A DNA stretch of 64,000 nt from Thalassospira marina. Lineage in GTDB: Bacteria; Pseudomonadota; Alphaproteobacteria; Rhodospirillales; Thalassospiraceae. Under the pieces are notes generated by a model. The model was not told the origin of the DNA. It worked only from the letters and a program-made list of their open reading frames with translations, and ran no database searches. Made by a program: the position numbers and the translations under genes. How positions within the stretch are numbered: position 1 is the first letter of the stretch; every line of letters starts with the position of its first letter. Shown here piece after piece: positions 44,909-53,774 of the stretch. The DNA is taken from assembly GCF_002844375.1 (NCBI RefSeq), contig NZ_CP024199.1:2715001-2779000 (forward strand). Reading direction: 5' to 3'.

Positions 44909-44921
44909 AATATAGTATATT
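44909..44921. promoter_or_regulatory. AT-rich palindrome in the TPP enzyme / IclR divergent region
   Basis: AATATAGTATATT is a perfect 13-base palindrome (central G), 45 bases upstream of the TPP enzyme start. IclR proteins bind short AT-rich palindromes, so this is a candidate operator. A second partial repeat, ATTTC...GAAAT, lies at 44883-44899. Confidence 0.4.
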
Positions 44922-45148
44922 ACGTGAAATTTTCGGCCGTCAAGCAGCGGCACGGCCCCTATCTGCGTGCGCATTTTGCAAATCGGTGAAAATGGAGACG
45001 CATTCGGCGGTGGTGCAGACCAACTATTGTGGCCTTTAATGATTTGCGAGGATGGCGCTGGCACGATTGGCAGCTTGGGCCACACATACCAAAACCGCAT
45101 TTTTCCAATGCATCCGCGCAGGCAACGACCCCAAAAGAAAGGCACGTC

Positions 45149-45922
45149 ATGACTTCCCAATTGAATGGTTCGGTCCTTAAGGCCTTTCGTATTCTGGAGC
45201 TTTTTGCCGCCGGGCGCAGCGAAATGACGGCAGGAGAAGTCGCCAGGGAACTGAAAATCAACCTGATCACCGCGCACCGGTTTCTACACACCCTTGAACA
45301 GGCAGGTGCGTTGCGCATGACGGCTCGGGGTGTTTTCAGACTGGGTTATATCTTTGCCGATCTGGGAGAACGCGTTAGCCGCGAAGGCGGGCCTGCCCCG
45401 GCATTACAGCCCGTTCTGGATGACCTTGCACGCAAAACGCACGAAGCCTGCATGGCAACCCGATTTGACCATGACAAGGCCGTTTGCATAGCCAAGGCCC
45501 TGCCGGAACGCGCCCTTTATGTTGATATCCGCATTGGCAGCCAGCTTGATGCCTATTGCACCGCGCATGGCAAATTATGGCTGGCCTTTATGGAGGATGA
45601 AAAGCGCCAGGCCTATCTGGATGCCGCACGCCTTTCATCGCTGACCGCCACGACAATTACCGGTAAATCGGCCTTGATGCAGGAACTGGCGCGCATCCGC
45701 GAGGATGGCTTTGCCCTGAATGACGGCGAACGCGAAAGCGACATTTTCGCCCTCGCCGTGCCGGTCTTTAACCGCAACGGCACCATGGTCAGCGCCCTTT
45801 CAACATTTGGCAGCAACAATGCCATCGTTACACAGCGCCGGTCCGGCCTGCTGGACCAATTACGCAATGCCGCCAATGACGCGCAAACCGCCCTTTATGG
45901 CACTGGCGCCAACGCCGTTTAA
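45149..45922 (+). CDS. IclR-family transcriptional regulator
   Basis: A 257-residue IclR regulator. The winged helix covers about residues 8-68 (KAFRILELFAAGRSEMTAGE, then VARELKINLITAHRFLHTL). The effector domain contains GSQLDAYCTAHGKLWLAFM and ALAVPVFNRNGTMVSALS. The start at 45149 has AAAGAAAGG upstream; the frame to 45029 has no family resemblance. It is divergent from the TPP enzyme gene across 284 bases, its probable target. Confidence 0.92.
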   Translation: MTSQLNGSVLKAFRILELFAAGRSEMTAGEVARELKINLITAHRFLHTLEQAGALRMTARGVFRLGYIFADLGERVSREGGPAPALQPVLDDLARKTHEACMATRFDHDKAVCIAKALPERALYVDIRIGSQLDAYCTAHGKLWLAFMEDEKRQAYLDAARLSSLTATTITGKSALMQELARIREDGFALNDGERESDIFALAVPVFNRNGTMVSALSTFGSNNAIVTQRRSGLLDQLRNAANDAQTALYGTGANAV

Positions 45923-46311
45923 CCGACGCGGGCAACAAGCCGCGCACCTGCGAATTGACGAACCAGGCAGGCAGCATAAATAGGCAATCCAGTATCGCCG
46001 GGCAGGATATGGCAGCCAACCCGGCGAAAACCCAGCAATAAAACCACGTCGTTACCAGGCAGCGACACCCACAACACACACCATATCGCTGTTGCCTGGC
46101 AACACCCGTAACATCATCAACCGCTCCCAATTACCCCCCCAGCCCCATACCCGACCTTCCCGGCAAGCCGCCCTTTGACGCCGATTTTGTAAAATTCCGC
46201 CTGCCTGCCGTAACTTATTCGCCAAATCATCGCCGTTAACATTGCATCGCCTTGATCTTGGCGGCATAAAGCGAGACGAACATTTTCTGACCTGCAACAC
46301 AGAAGGCCGCA
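45923..46311. other. Intergenic region before coaA
   Basis: 389 bases with no supported gene. An imperfect inverted repeat (GTTACCAGGCA at 46051 with TGCCTGGCAAC at 46093-46103) could form a hairpin upstream of coaA. No promoter could be chosen with confidence. Confidence 0.5.
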
Positions 46312-47268
46312 ATGACCCTTTCCCCGGCAGCCCTTTATCCTGATCGCTACGCCCTGTTTGACCGGGATAAATGGCAGACATTGGGGGAAGACACCGCCTT
46401 TCACCTCAGCACCGAGGATCTTGACGGCCTGCGTGGTCTGAACGACACCACCGATACCACCGACCTTGCCGAGATTTTCGCCCCCCTTGTGCATTTGATC
46501 CGCACCCATCGCGACCATTTGACCAGCCTTAAAACCGGTATGGGCAACCTTTTGGGCACGGCCCCGCGCAAGGCCCCCTATATTATCGGCGTGGCAGGCA
46601 GTGTGGCCGTAGGCAAAAGCACCTTTTGCCGTGTGTTGCGCCAGATGCTGGCACAGTCATTTGGCACGGATGGCCGGGTGGACCTGATGTGTACGGACGG
46701 GTTTTTATGGCCGCTGGCCGACCTTGAAGAACGCGGCCTTTTATCGCGCAAGGGATTTCCCGAAAGTTACGACCGCCGCACCCTGCTTGAAACGCTTGAG
46801 CGCATCAAGGACGGGGCGGAACGTGTCGAAATCCCCGTTTATTCACACGTCACCTATGATATCGACCCGGACCGCAAACAGATCATCAACAGTCCCGATA
46901 TCCTGATTGTCGAAGGCTTGAACGTGCTTGAAATCAGCACTACGGGCAACCCGGCCGCATCGACCCATGCTGGCGATTATTTTGATTTCACGCTGTATCT
47001 TGATGCCGATGAAACCGATATTCGCACCTGGTATATCCACCGTTTTCTGACGCTTAAAAACAGCGTATTCCAAACGCCGGAATCCTATTTCCACCGCTAT
47101 GCGCATTTAAATGATGACGAAGCCCGCACCCTGGCAGGTGAAATCTGGGCCAACATCAATGCCAAAGTGCTGGAAGAACACGTGGCCCCATCGCGTTTCC
47201 GCGCCGATGCCATCTTGCGCAAAGGAAAAGGCCACCGCGTGGAAACCGTTGCCGTGCGCAAACCCTGA
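46312..47268 (+). CDS. coaA: Pantothenate kinase, type I
   Basis: A 318-residue cytoplasmic kinase for the first step of CoA synthesis, normally inhibited by CoA. The P-loop is GVAGSVAVGKSTFCRVL; LMCTDGFLWPLADLEERGL and KGFPESYDRRTLLETL follow, and IVEGLNVLE precedes a C-terminal region with RTWYIHRFLTL, all as in E. coli CoaA (316 residues). It stands alone between intergenic gaps. Type I kinases are found in a subset of alphaproteobacteria. Confidence 0.96.
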   Translation: MTLSPAALYPDRYALFDRDKWQTLGEDTAFHLSTEDLDGLRGLNDTTDTTDLAEIFAPLVHLIRTHRDHLTSLKTGMGNLLGTAPRKAPYIIGVAGSVAVGKSTFCRVLRQMLAQSFGTDGRVDLMCTDGFLWPLADLEERGLLSRKGFPESYDRRTLLETLERIKDGAERVEIPVYSHVTYDIDPDRKQIINSPDILIVEGLNVLEISTTGNPAASTHAGDYFDFTLYLDADETDIRTWYIHRFLTLKNSVFQTPESYFHRYAHLNDDEARTLAGEIWANINAKVLEEHVAPSRFRADAILRKGKGHRVETVAVRKP

Positions 47269-47447
47269 TCATTACAACGGGCTTAACTGGCAGCCTGCCA
47301 AGCGCCCTTAATCAGTAACATGCTACAATGTTAACGCGGGCTTTGGGGGAACCGTGGGTACATTTGCGCGAGCATTTTGCAAAGCCAAAGTAAGCCACGC
47401 ACAGGAACCCGCAGGCAGGCTGGCCGTTGCGGGTTGGGATATCACGC

Positions 47448-47476
47448 TTGACAATTTGCTAGGCGCCTAACATATT
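47448..47476 (+). promoter_or_regulatory. Promoter of the MarR gene, probably giving a leaderless transcript
   Basis: Consensus TTGACA at 47448-47453, 17-base spacer, CATATT at 47471-47476. Transcription would start about seven bases later, at or near the ATG at 47483. No ribosome site precedes that ATG. Confidence 0.55.
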
Positions 47477-47494
47477 AGCTAAATGACTAGCAAA
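47455..47494. promoter_or_regulatory. Nested inverted repeats over the MarR promoter
   Basis: TTTGCTAG (47455-47462) and CTAGCAAA (47487-47494) are perfect inverted arms, with the palindrome TAGGCGCCTA at 47460-47469 inside. They cover the -10 region and the start codon, so MarR autorepression is likely. Confidence 0.5.
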
Positions 47495-47944
47495 AATGAT
47501 TCACCCCCGCATGATACGCTTGGCGCATGGACCAAGCGCTGTTATTTCGCAGGCCGCGCCGCGATGGAGGCCATGCTGCGCCCCTTCGATCTGGGCTCGA
47601 CCCAGTGGTATATCCTGCACCAGCTTGCCCATCACGGCCCCACCATCCAGCGCGACCTTGGGCAGCTTCTTCAGATTGAACGTTCAACACTGACCGTTAT
47701 TGTCGGGGCACTTGTGCGCAAAGGACTGGTAGAGCAAGTACCAGACGAGGCCGACCAGCGGCGCAAGCTGCTGCGCCTTACACCAAGCGGTAACGCATTG
47801 TGGGACGAACTGCCTGACCTTTCCATCATCGCCACAACGGCCTTCGGCAACATCAATGACGCTGAAAAAGATGCCGCCGTACGGGTGCTTCGGCATGCGA
47901 CAGAGCAGCTTAACGCCTTCATTGCCAAAGGATGCAAACCATGA
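47483..47944 (+). CDS. MarR-family transcriptional regulator
   Basis: A 153-residue winged-helix regulator: IQRDLGQLLQIERSTLTVIV is the recognition part and DEADQRRKLLRLTPSG the wing. The first in-frame start is ATG 47483, with no ribosome site before it but a promoter whose start point would fall at that ATG. Its stop overlaps the next gene's ATG by four bases, so regulator and epimerase form one operon. The ligand is unknown. Confidence 0.9.
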   Translation: MTSKNDSPPHDTLGAWTKRCYFAGRAAMEAMLRPFDLGSTQWYILHQLAHHGPTIQRDLGQLLQIERSTLTVIVGALVRKGLVEQVPDEADQRRKLLRLTPSGNALWDELPDLSIIATTAFGNINDAEKDAAVRVLRHATEQLNAFIAKGCKP

Positions 47945-48756
47945 CGATACTTCTGACAGGGGTGACAGGCCTTGTCGGCGCACGATTGCTGCCTCGCCTG
48001 CTGGCAGCGGGCCACAATTGCCGTGCACTTGTTCGTCGCGGCAAGACCATCACGCCAGGGGCAGATACGGCGGAAGGTGACCTGTTCGATCCCGCGTCAC
48101 TCGCCCCGGCGCTGGCGTCGGTTACGGCGGTTATTCACCTTGCGGCAGTGTTTCGCACACAGGACGAAGCTCTGATCTGGAAAAGCAACCTGGATGGCAC
48201 CCAAAATCTGATCAAGGCCGTCGAGGCCCATGCACCCCAGGCACGTTTCATCTTTGCCAGTACCAGCAATATCTATGACAAGGACCAACCGCAGCCTGCC
48301 CGCGAGACAGACGCCGTCGCGCCAAATGCAGCGTACCCTGCCAGCAAAATTGCCGCCGAACAGGTGCTAAGGGAAAGCAGGCTGAATTGGTCGATACTGC
48401 GTTTCCCCTTCGTTTATGGTGACGGTGACGGGCATTTGGAAATGATACCGGTTCATGCCCCTACGGCCAAATGGCATCCGGCAATGCGGATGAGCACCAT
48501 TCATCACCGCGACATTGCAACAGCGATGGCAATGGCGCTTGACGGGACGTTCGATGGCCAAATCATCAATATCGCCGATGACCTGCCAGCATCGATGCTT
48601 GAGCTCGCCCTGCTTGGTGGCGGACATCTTGATGGATTGGCAGAACCCTTAACCTGCCCATGGCAGTTACAGGTCGACACCACCCTCGCCCGCAGCCTTG
48701 GCTTCCGCCCCACGGTGCGAACGGTTTATCAGGCAGAACAGGAAGGGCTTCTTTGA
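47941..48756 (+). CDS. NAD-dependent epimerase/dehydratase family protein
   Basis: A 271-residue extended-SDR protein. Cofactor motif TGVTGLVGARLL is at the N terminus and the catalytic Tyr-x3-Lys in AAYPASKIAAEQ near residue 140. The family works on nucleotide sugars or, in smaller members like this, on other hydroxy or oxo substrates. ATG 47941 is preferred (ATGA overlap with the marR stop, AAAGGA upstream) over 47932. It is the only gene clearly co-transcribed with this MarR regulator, so its substrate may be the inducer's source or a toxic compound. Confidence 0.88.
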   Translation: MTILLTGVTGLVGARLLPRLLAAGHNCRALVRRGKTITPGADTAEGDLFDPASLAPALASVTAVIHLAAVFRTQDEALIWKSNLDGTQNLIKAVEAHAPQARFIFASTSNIYDKDQPQPARETDAVAPNAAYPASKIAAEQVLRESRLNWSILRFPFVYGDGDGHLEMIPVHAPTAKWHPAMRMSTIHHRDIATAMAMALDGTFDGQIINIADDLPASMLELALLGGGHLDGLAEPLTCPWQLQVDTTLARSLGFRPTVRTVYQAEQEGLL

Positions 48757-48839
48757 CACAGCAGGTTGCAGCGGGCTTCATGAATGGGGTGCCACGCCAA
48801 TGAACGTCGATGAAAATGGCAGCGCCTGACAATCACGAC

Positions 48840-49817
48840 CTAGGCGCGGCGCACCACACCGGGCGATGTGCCAGTGACACGCTTGAATGCCCGGCTGAAT
48901 GCAGCAGCAGAGCCATAGCCCAACCGCGATGCCACCATATCAACCGACATGCGATCCCTGCTGATCCATTGGGTTGCCAGGCGCATGCGCAGATCGGTAA
49001 CATAACGCAGCGGCGTTACGCCGGTAACAGCCAGAAAACGTTCCGCAAATACCGACCGCGACGCCCCCATTTCAGCCGCCATGGATGCCACCGTCCATTC
49101 ACGGCCAGGATCGCGATGCAGGGCACTTAAAACCCGGCCAAGTCGCGGGTCGCGCAATGCCTCAACCCAGCCACTGGCATCGCCACAGCCACATTCCACC
49201 CAGCCCCGGACGATAGATGCCGAAACAACATCGGCCAGGCGGGTAACAATTGCGCCATAGCCTGCCCGCGCGGTGCAAACTTCGCGTTCCATGGCTTCCA
49301 GAATGGGCAGGATTTCCGGGCTGCGATCCAAAAGTGTGCCCACCTGCATGACCTGCGGCATCATGCCGATCAACGGGCTCATGCAGCCAAGGTCAAATTC
49401 CATACAGCCACTAAAAAACAGAACACCTTCGCCCTGTTTTTCGGGGTCGCAGGCGGTAATTGCATCAACCCGGCTACAGATCGGATCGGCAACAAAGCTT
49501 TCGATATCGTTGGCAGTAATATCGGGCGATGATAACAATTCGTGCGAAATACCATGGGGTAGCAAAACCGCATCGCCCGTTTGCAAGACATGCATTTGCC
49601 CGGCACTGCATCGCAGATAAACCGGCCCGCGCGCGACAAAGTGAAATTGCGCACGGGCAACATCATCGCCAAAGCGCACACCAAAGGGCGGCGACAGGCG
49701 CACGCGGCTGTAATGCAGGCCATTCAGGCGCATTCCCAGCAACAGTTCGCTTATCACGTCGGTTGTGACGCGCCCGGAATCCGCGGGGCGATTTTTTTCG
49801 GACGAATGATCAATCAT
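48840..49817 (-). CDS. AraC-family transcriptional regulator with N-terminal cupin
   Basis: A 325-residue regulator. The N-terminal half is a cupin-like sensing domain (HFVARGPVYLRCSAGQMHVLQTGDAVLLPHG pattern, seen around residues 65-100); the C-terminal half has two AraC helix-turn-helix motifs (WTVASMAAEMGASRSVFAE and VDMVASRLGYGSAAAFSRAF). It belongs to the cupin_6 group often divergent from efflux or oxidoreductase genes. Here an MFS gene starts 88 bases away on the other strand. Confidence 0.92.
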   Translation of the reverse strand: MIDHSSEKNRPADSGRVTTDVISELLLGMRLNGLHYSRVRLSPPFGVRFGDDVARAQFHFVARGPVYLRCSAGQMHVLQTGDAVLLPHGISHELLSSPDITANDIESFVADPICSRVDAITACDPEKQGEGVLFFSGCMEFDLGCMSPLIGMMPQVMQVGTLLDRSPEILPILEAMEREVCTARAGYGAIVTRLADVVSASIVRGWVECGCGDASGWVEALRDPRLGRVLSALHRDPGREWTVASMAAEMGASRSVFAERFLAVTGVTPLRYVTDLRMRLATQWISRDRMSVDMVASRLGYGSAAAFSRAFKRVTGTSPGVVRRA

Positions 49818-49859
49818 TCAAGATTATCTGGCATAGATCGTCTGGATTTACCAGCCTAT

Positions 49860-49887
49860 TTTAGGATCAATCAAAATATATCCTAAA
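49860..49887. promoter_or_regulatory. Inverted repeat in the AraC/MFS intergenic region
   Basis: TTTAGGAT (49860-49867) and ATCCTAAA (49880-49887) form a perfect inverted pair with 12 bases between, 18 bases before the MFS ATG. Candidate regulator site overlapping the MFS promoter. Confidence 0.45.
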
Positions 49888-49905
49888 GACAGGACCTAGA
49901 TAGTA

Positions 49906-51114
49906 ATGAACATACCAGACGCAACCACCCCCACCAACGGCGGGGCGAGCACGCCCGCCTGGGGCGCCGTGATTGCCATGACGCTTGGTGTATTCGGACT
50001 GGTCACGGCAGAATTTCTGCCAGCCAGCCTTCTGACCCCCATGGCAAGTGACCTTGCGATCAGCGAAGGTGTTGCCGGCCAGGCCGTGTCGGCCACCGCC
50101 GTCATCGCGCTGATCACCTGCCTTCTGATTGCAACCATCATCCGCAAACTTGACCGCCGTTATGTTTTGCTGGGCTTTTCGGTATTGCTGATTGCCTCGA
50201 ACGTGATTGTTGCAATCGCGCCAAGCATTTCGTTTCTGATTTTGGGCCGTGTTCTGCTTGGCGTTGCGCTGGGTGGTTTCTGGACCATGTCGGCGGCCGT
50301 TGTTATGCGGCTGGTGCCCGAACATCTGGTGCCACGCGCCCTTTCCATCATGCTAAGCGGGGTTTCGGCCGCCACGGTTTTTGCCGCCCCCGTTGGCAGC
50401 TACCTTGGCGATATCGTTGGCTGGCGCAATATCTTCCTGATTGCCAGCGGCCTTGGCGTGATAGCCCTGCTGGTACAGTTTGCGACCCTGCCCAAATTGC
50501 CGCCGCGCGGCCATGGCAGCCTGCGCACCCTGTTTGAAGTGATGCTGCGTCCGCGCATGCGTTTTGGCATGGTCGCGGCAATGCTGATCTTTACCGGGCA
50601 TTTTGCCATGTTTACCTATGTGCGCCCGTTCCTTGAAAACGTTACCGGCGTCGCCGTTTCCGGTGTTTCGGGCATTTTGCTGGGTTTCGGCATTGCCAAT
50701 TTCTTTGGCACCTATCTTGGCGGCATGCTGCTTGAACGGTCCATGCGCCTCACCCTGGCTGTGATGCCTGTGGTTATGGGCATTGCCGGGCTTGGCCTTG
50801 CGACCATGCAGGGCGGCGCACCGCTGGCCGATGCGGCACTGGTTGCCGTTTGGGGCGTGGCATTTGGCGCAGTTCCTGTTGGCTGGTCCACCTGGATTAC
50901 CCGTACCGTCCCCGACGAAGCCGAAAGCGGCGGGGGCCTGCTGGTGGCTGCCATCCAGTTTGCCATTGCACTGGGTGCGGCCCTTGGCGGGGTGGTTTAC
51001 AATGCCAGCGGCGCGCTGGGCGTTTTTAGCATCAGCGGCTTTTTGCTGGTGATGGCCGGTGTTGTGGTGGCCATGGGCCTTCGCACATCCGCCGTAACCG
51101 CCGAACAGAACTGA
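49906..51114 (+). CDS. MFS transporter, DHA1 family (AraJ/NepI/YdhP-like efflux)
   Basis: A 402-residue inner-membrane carrier with 12 helices. FGLVTAEFLPASLLTPMASDL in the first helix and loop, RKLDRRYVLLGFS after the second or third, and ILGRVLLGVALGGFW fit the drug or metabolite efflux branch that includes NepI (purine nucleosides) and YdhP. The substrate cannot be stated. It is divergent from an AraC-type gene which probably activates it. Confidence 0.9.
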   Translation: MNIPDATTPTNGGASTPAWGAVIAMTLGVFGLVTAEFLPASLLTPMASDLAISEGVAGQAVSATAVIALITCLLIATIIRKLDRRYVLLGFSVLLIASNVIVAIAPSISFLILGRVLLGVALGGFWTMSAAVVMRLVPEHLVPRALSIMLSGVSAATVFAAPVGSYLGDIVGWRNIFLIASGLGVIALLVQFATLPKLPPRGHGSLRTLFEVMLRPRMRFGMVAAMLIFTGHFAMFTYVRPFLENVTGVAVSGVSGILLGFGIANFFGTYLGGMLLERSMRLTLAVMPVVMGIAGLGLATMQGGAPLADAALVAVWGVAFGAVPVGWSTWITRTVPDEAESGGGLLVAAIQFAIALGAALGGVVYNASGALGVFSISGFLLVMAGVVVAMGLRTSAVTAEQN

Positions 51115-51178
51115 CAACCGTAAAACCGGCCTGCACTGATTAAACCGGACACGCGCAACAAGGCGCAGAAAAAAAGAA

Positions 51179-51202
51179 GCCCGGCCCTGTTACGGGCCGG
51201 GC
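51179..51202 (-). terminator. Terminator of the sugar-acid operon
   Basis: Perfect 9-bp stem GCCCGGCCC / GGGCCGGGC with loop TGTTAC; on the minus strand TTCTTTTTTTC follows. It ends transcription of the AraD1/GguC gene. Confidence 0.85.
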
Positions 51203-51275
51203 CAGTCCCGGAGGGAGGTGGGTGCGAACCGCCTCGCACCGCACAACAGGTTTGCACCTGCTTGGGAAACAAAGG

Positions 51276-52265
51276 TCAGATCACACGGACCCGAACCGGC
51301 TGTTCATCCTGCACTTTCAGCCGGTTGCGAATGGGCCGGCCAAAAGTTTCTGACGAAATTTCAAATTCATCGCCATCCTGCACCGTAATGCCATCGGCAA
51401 AGCTAAGCGTGGCGGTACCAAAATAATGGGCATGCACATCGCCCGGGCGGCGGAACAGATCATATTTGAAATGGTGATATTCCAGATTTGCCAGTGAATG
51501 CGACATATTGTCTTCGCCGCTGACAAACTGCTTTTCCCAGATCACCTTGCCATCACGATAAATACGCGATGTACCCTCGACATGGCTGGGCAGGTCGCCC
51601 AGCAGCAATTCCGGGCCAAGCGCACAGGCACGCAATTTGGAATGCGCCAGATAAAGGTAATTTTGCCGTTCCATTACATGGTCGGAAAATTCATTGCCAA
51701 TGGCATAGCCAAGGCGGACCGGCACACCTTCATCATCGATCAGGTAAATGGCGGCAATTTCGGGTTCTTCGCTGCCATCCAGGGCAAATGACGGGCTGGG
51801 AATATCCGCCCCCGGTGCCACAACAACCGATCCATCGCCCTTATAGAACCATTCGGGCTGCACACCTTTTTCGCCAGCCTTTGGTTTGCCGCCTTCGATG
51901 CCCATACGGAACATTTTCATGGAATCGGTTTCATCAGCCTGCTTGTTATCGGCCTTGTGCATATTTGCCCGCGCCGATGCCGACCCCAGATGCGTAAGCC
52001 CCGTGCCGGTTACCAGAAAATGCGCCGGGTCGCTATGCGTGATGGGCGGCAATAAACGGTTGGTATTGGCAACCGCATCATAATCAATGCGGACATCGCC
52101 CATATGGTCACGCGCCGCGGCAACCAGTGTGGTGCCATCGGCCAATGCGGCCTTGGCAAGCCCGGCAATGGAGGCAACGCCGCGCAACGGCACCAGCGTT
52201 TTGGCATCCTCGACAATTGCAACGCTTGCATTGCCGTCTTCATCACGAAATTGAACCAGTCTCAT
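51276..52265 (-). CDS. Fumarylacetoacetate hydrolase-fold protein, AraD1/GguC family
   Basis: A 329-residue cytoplasmic protein. It has the FAH-like core, with metal-site acidic residues in EEPEIAAIYLIDD and the segment GNEFSDHVMERQNYLYLAHSK, plus the family-specific TGTGLTHLGSASARANMH. AraD1/GguC proteins accompany oxidative arabinose and galactose catabolism and are thought to act on a 2-keto-3-deoxy sugar acid. It follows the 1-dehydrogenase gene by 115 bases, and the GntR gene and sugar transporter are upstream. Terminator at 51179. Confidence 0.88.
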   Translation of the reverse strand: MRLVQFRDEDGNASVAIVEDAKTLVPLRGVASIAGLAKAALADGTTLVAAARDHMGDVRIDYDAVANTNRLLPPITHSDPAHFLVTGTGLTHLGSASARANMHKADNKQADETDSMKMFRMGIEGGKPKAGEKGVQPEWFYKGDGSVVVAPGADIPSPSFALDGSEEPEIAAIYLIDDEGVPVRLGYAIGNEFSDHVMERQNYLYLAHSKLRACALGPELLLGDLPSHVEGTSRIYRDGKVIWEKQFVSGEDNMSHSLANLEYHHFKYDLFRRPGDVHAHYFGTATLSFADGITVQDGDEFEISSETFGRPIRNRLKVQDEQPVRVRVI

Positions 52266-52380
52266 GGAATTATCCTGAACATAAACCGGCAGGGGAAAAT
52301 GCCGGGCAAATCAAACAGCCGCGATTGGCAGCGGGCACAAACAGCAAGGAACGGGCGGCATTAACCGCCCGCAACCATCC

Positions 52381-53154
52381 CTAAACCCAGCCACCATCAA
52401 CAATGAAGTTTTGCGAAGTGATCATGCGGCTTTCATCGGATGCCAAAAACAGGGCCATCCGGGCGATGTCATCGGGCATGACCTTGCTTTTCAAGCACTG
52501 GCGTTCGGCAATTTCCTTTTCGGCGGCTTCATCCACCCACAAGTCAAGCTGGCGCTGGGTCATGACCCAGCCGGGAACCAGCGTGTTCACACGAATGCCA
52601 TCCTTGCCAAGGTCGCGCGCCATACCGCGCGTAAGGCCCTGCACGGCAGACTTGGCCGTGGTGTAGCCCGGCATGCCCCCCTGCCCCATCATCCAGCTGA
52701 CCGAGCCAAAATTGACAATCGAACCACCGCCGGCTTCGATCATCATCGGGGCGATGGCCTGAATGGCAAAAAAGGCCGGGCGAATGTTAATAGCCTGGCG
52801 CTGGTCCCAATATTCGGGGGTAACATCCTGCCATTTGTGGCGGGTATCGTTGGCGACATTGTTTAACAGGACCGAAATGGCGCCATTCTGGGCGCTGGCA
52901 TCTTTTACCGCGCGGCGCAGGGCATCGATATTGGTCAGGTCACATTCGATAAATAACGGCGCATGCGCCGATTTCGGGGCCAGTTCCTGCACCAGTTTCT
53001 GGCCTTCGTCACGCAGGATATCCACAAAGGCGACCTTGGCACCCTGTTCACAAAAGGCTTCAACCAGTGCCATGCCAATGCCGGTTGCACCTCCGGTAAT
53101 AAAAACCGAGGCATCCTGAAGGCTGGTATAATGGGTTGGTTTACGGTCGGCCAT
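52381..53154 (-). CDS. SDR sugar 1-dehydrogenase (D-galactose / L-arabinose 1-dehydrogenase type)
   Basis: A 257-residue cytoplasmic SDR. Cofactor motif TGGATGIG; NNVANDTRHKWQDVTPEYWDQ is the diagnostic region, since the N-D-x-R-H sequence marks galactose, arabinose and fucose 1-dehydrogenases; the catalytic Ser, Tyr and Lys are in FGSVSW and PGYTTAKSAVQGL. Asp after the second strand (AFVDILRDEG) favours NAD+. It would oxidise the sugar to its lactone, feeding galactonate or arabonate. It is the first gene of a two-gene unit downstream of a 620-base regulatory gap. Confidence 0.88.
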   Translation of the reverse strand: MADRKPTHYTSLQDASVFITGGATGIGMALVEAFCEQGAKVAFVDILRDEGQKLVQELAPKSAHAPLFIECDLTNIDALRRAVKDASAQNGAISVLLNNVANDTRHKWQDVTPEYWDQRQAINIRPAFFAIQAIAPMMIEAGGGSIVNFGSVSWMMGQGGMPGYTTAKSAVQGLTRGMARDLGKDGIRVNTLVPGWVMTQRQLDLWVDEAAEKEIAERQCLKSKVMPDDIARMALFLASDESRMITSQNFIVDGGWV

Positions 53155-53488
53155 GGTGGCGGTTTCTCCCTTATGCGGATCAATATGGTTTTATCGATTT
53201 CAGGAAAAACACGAAAATACGTCATCAAACCGGCCGGGGGCATATTACCGGCCATTCCGCCTATTTCCCCAACCGGCCCGTAAATTCAGCCAACCACGTT
53301 ATCGAAAACGGGTTACCGGGCATGCGCAGCTGGCAGCAACACCGGGGACGGCCATAATTGATGGGCATTGAGGATTTTTCAGCGCAGGATCAACAATTAC
53401 CAAAAACAGCAATATATCAATGCCTTGCACCAAAAGGGGTGACGTTTTCGCTTCCTCCTGATCGCTGGGTGCGTTTGGCACCCTTATT

Positions 53489-53512
53489 CTTCATACTATA
53501 ACAGTAATGATC
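53489..53512. promoter_or_regulatory. Candidate operator upstream of the sugar 1-dehydrogenase gene
   Basis: AT-rich element around CATACTATAACAGTAATGA, resembling on the minus strand (ATCATTACTGTTATAGTATG) the element upstream of ytfQ (ATCATATTGTAATACTATATG). Likely bound by the FadR-type regulator encoded at 53775. Confidence 0.35.
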
Positions 53513-53686
53513 AATCCGGCGGAACCTGTCAAGACAACAGACAGGCATGTCGTAAAAACATCACGGCTTTTACCCGTGCGGGCAATGGGCTATAAACCAA
53601 AGGGGGAAACATCGTACATTCGGGTAGTGCATTGCCTGCCGGTACGCAAAGCCGGTTGACCCGACATGTTATTGCTGGTCAAATAT

Positions 53687-53703
53687 ATTCATATGATATG
53701 AAT
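53687..53703. promoter_or_regulatory. Palindrome upstream of the FadR-type regulator gene
   Basis: ATTCATA-TGA-TATGAAT is a perfect inverted pair of 7-base arms about 70 bases before the regulator ATG. Fits autoregulation by a FadR-type dimer. Confidence 0.45.
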
Positions 53704-53774
53704 AATGTGCCCTATGGGCAAAACCAGTTGGCAAACCCGACCGCTTTGCGCGTGGCACCAAGGAAAATAACAAC

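Larger units (their letters stand above)
53155..53774. other. 620-base regulatory gap between the dehydrogenase and GntR genes
   Basis: No gene is supported; the short open frames here have no family resemblance or ribosome sites. It is unusually long for this dense window. Two AT-rich elements, at 53489-53512 and 53687-53703, are listed separately as candidate operators. Confidence 0.55.

Noticed and set aside
45029..45148. Upstream extension of the IclR gene
   Set aside because: The 40 extra residues are not family-like; the ATG at 45149 has a good ribosome site.
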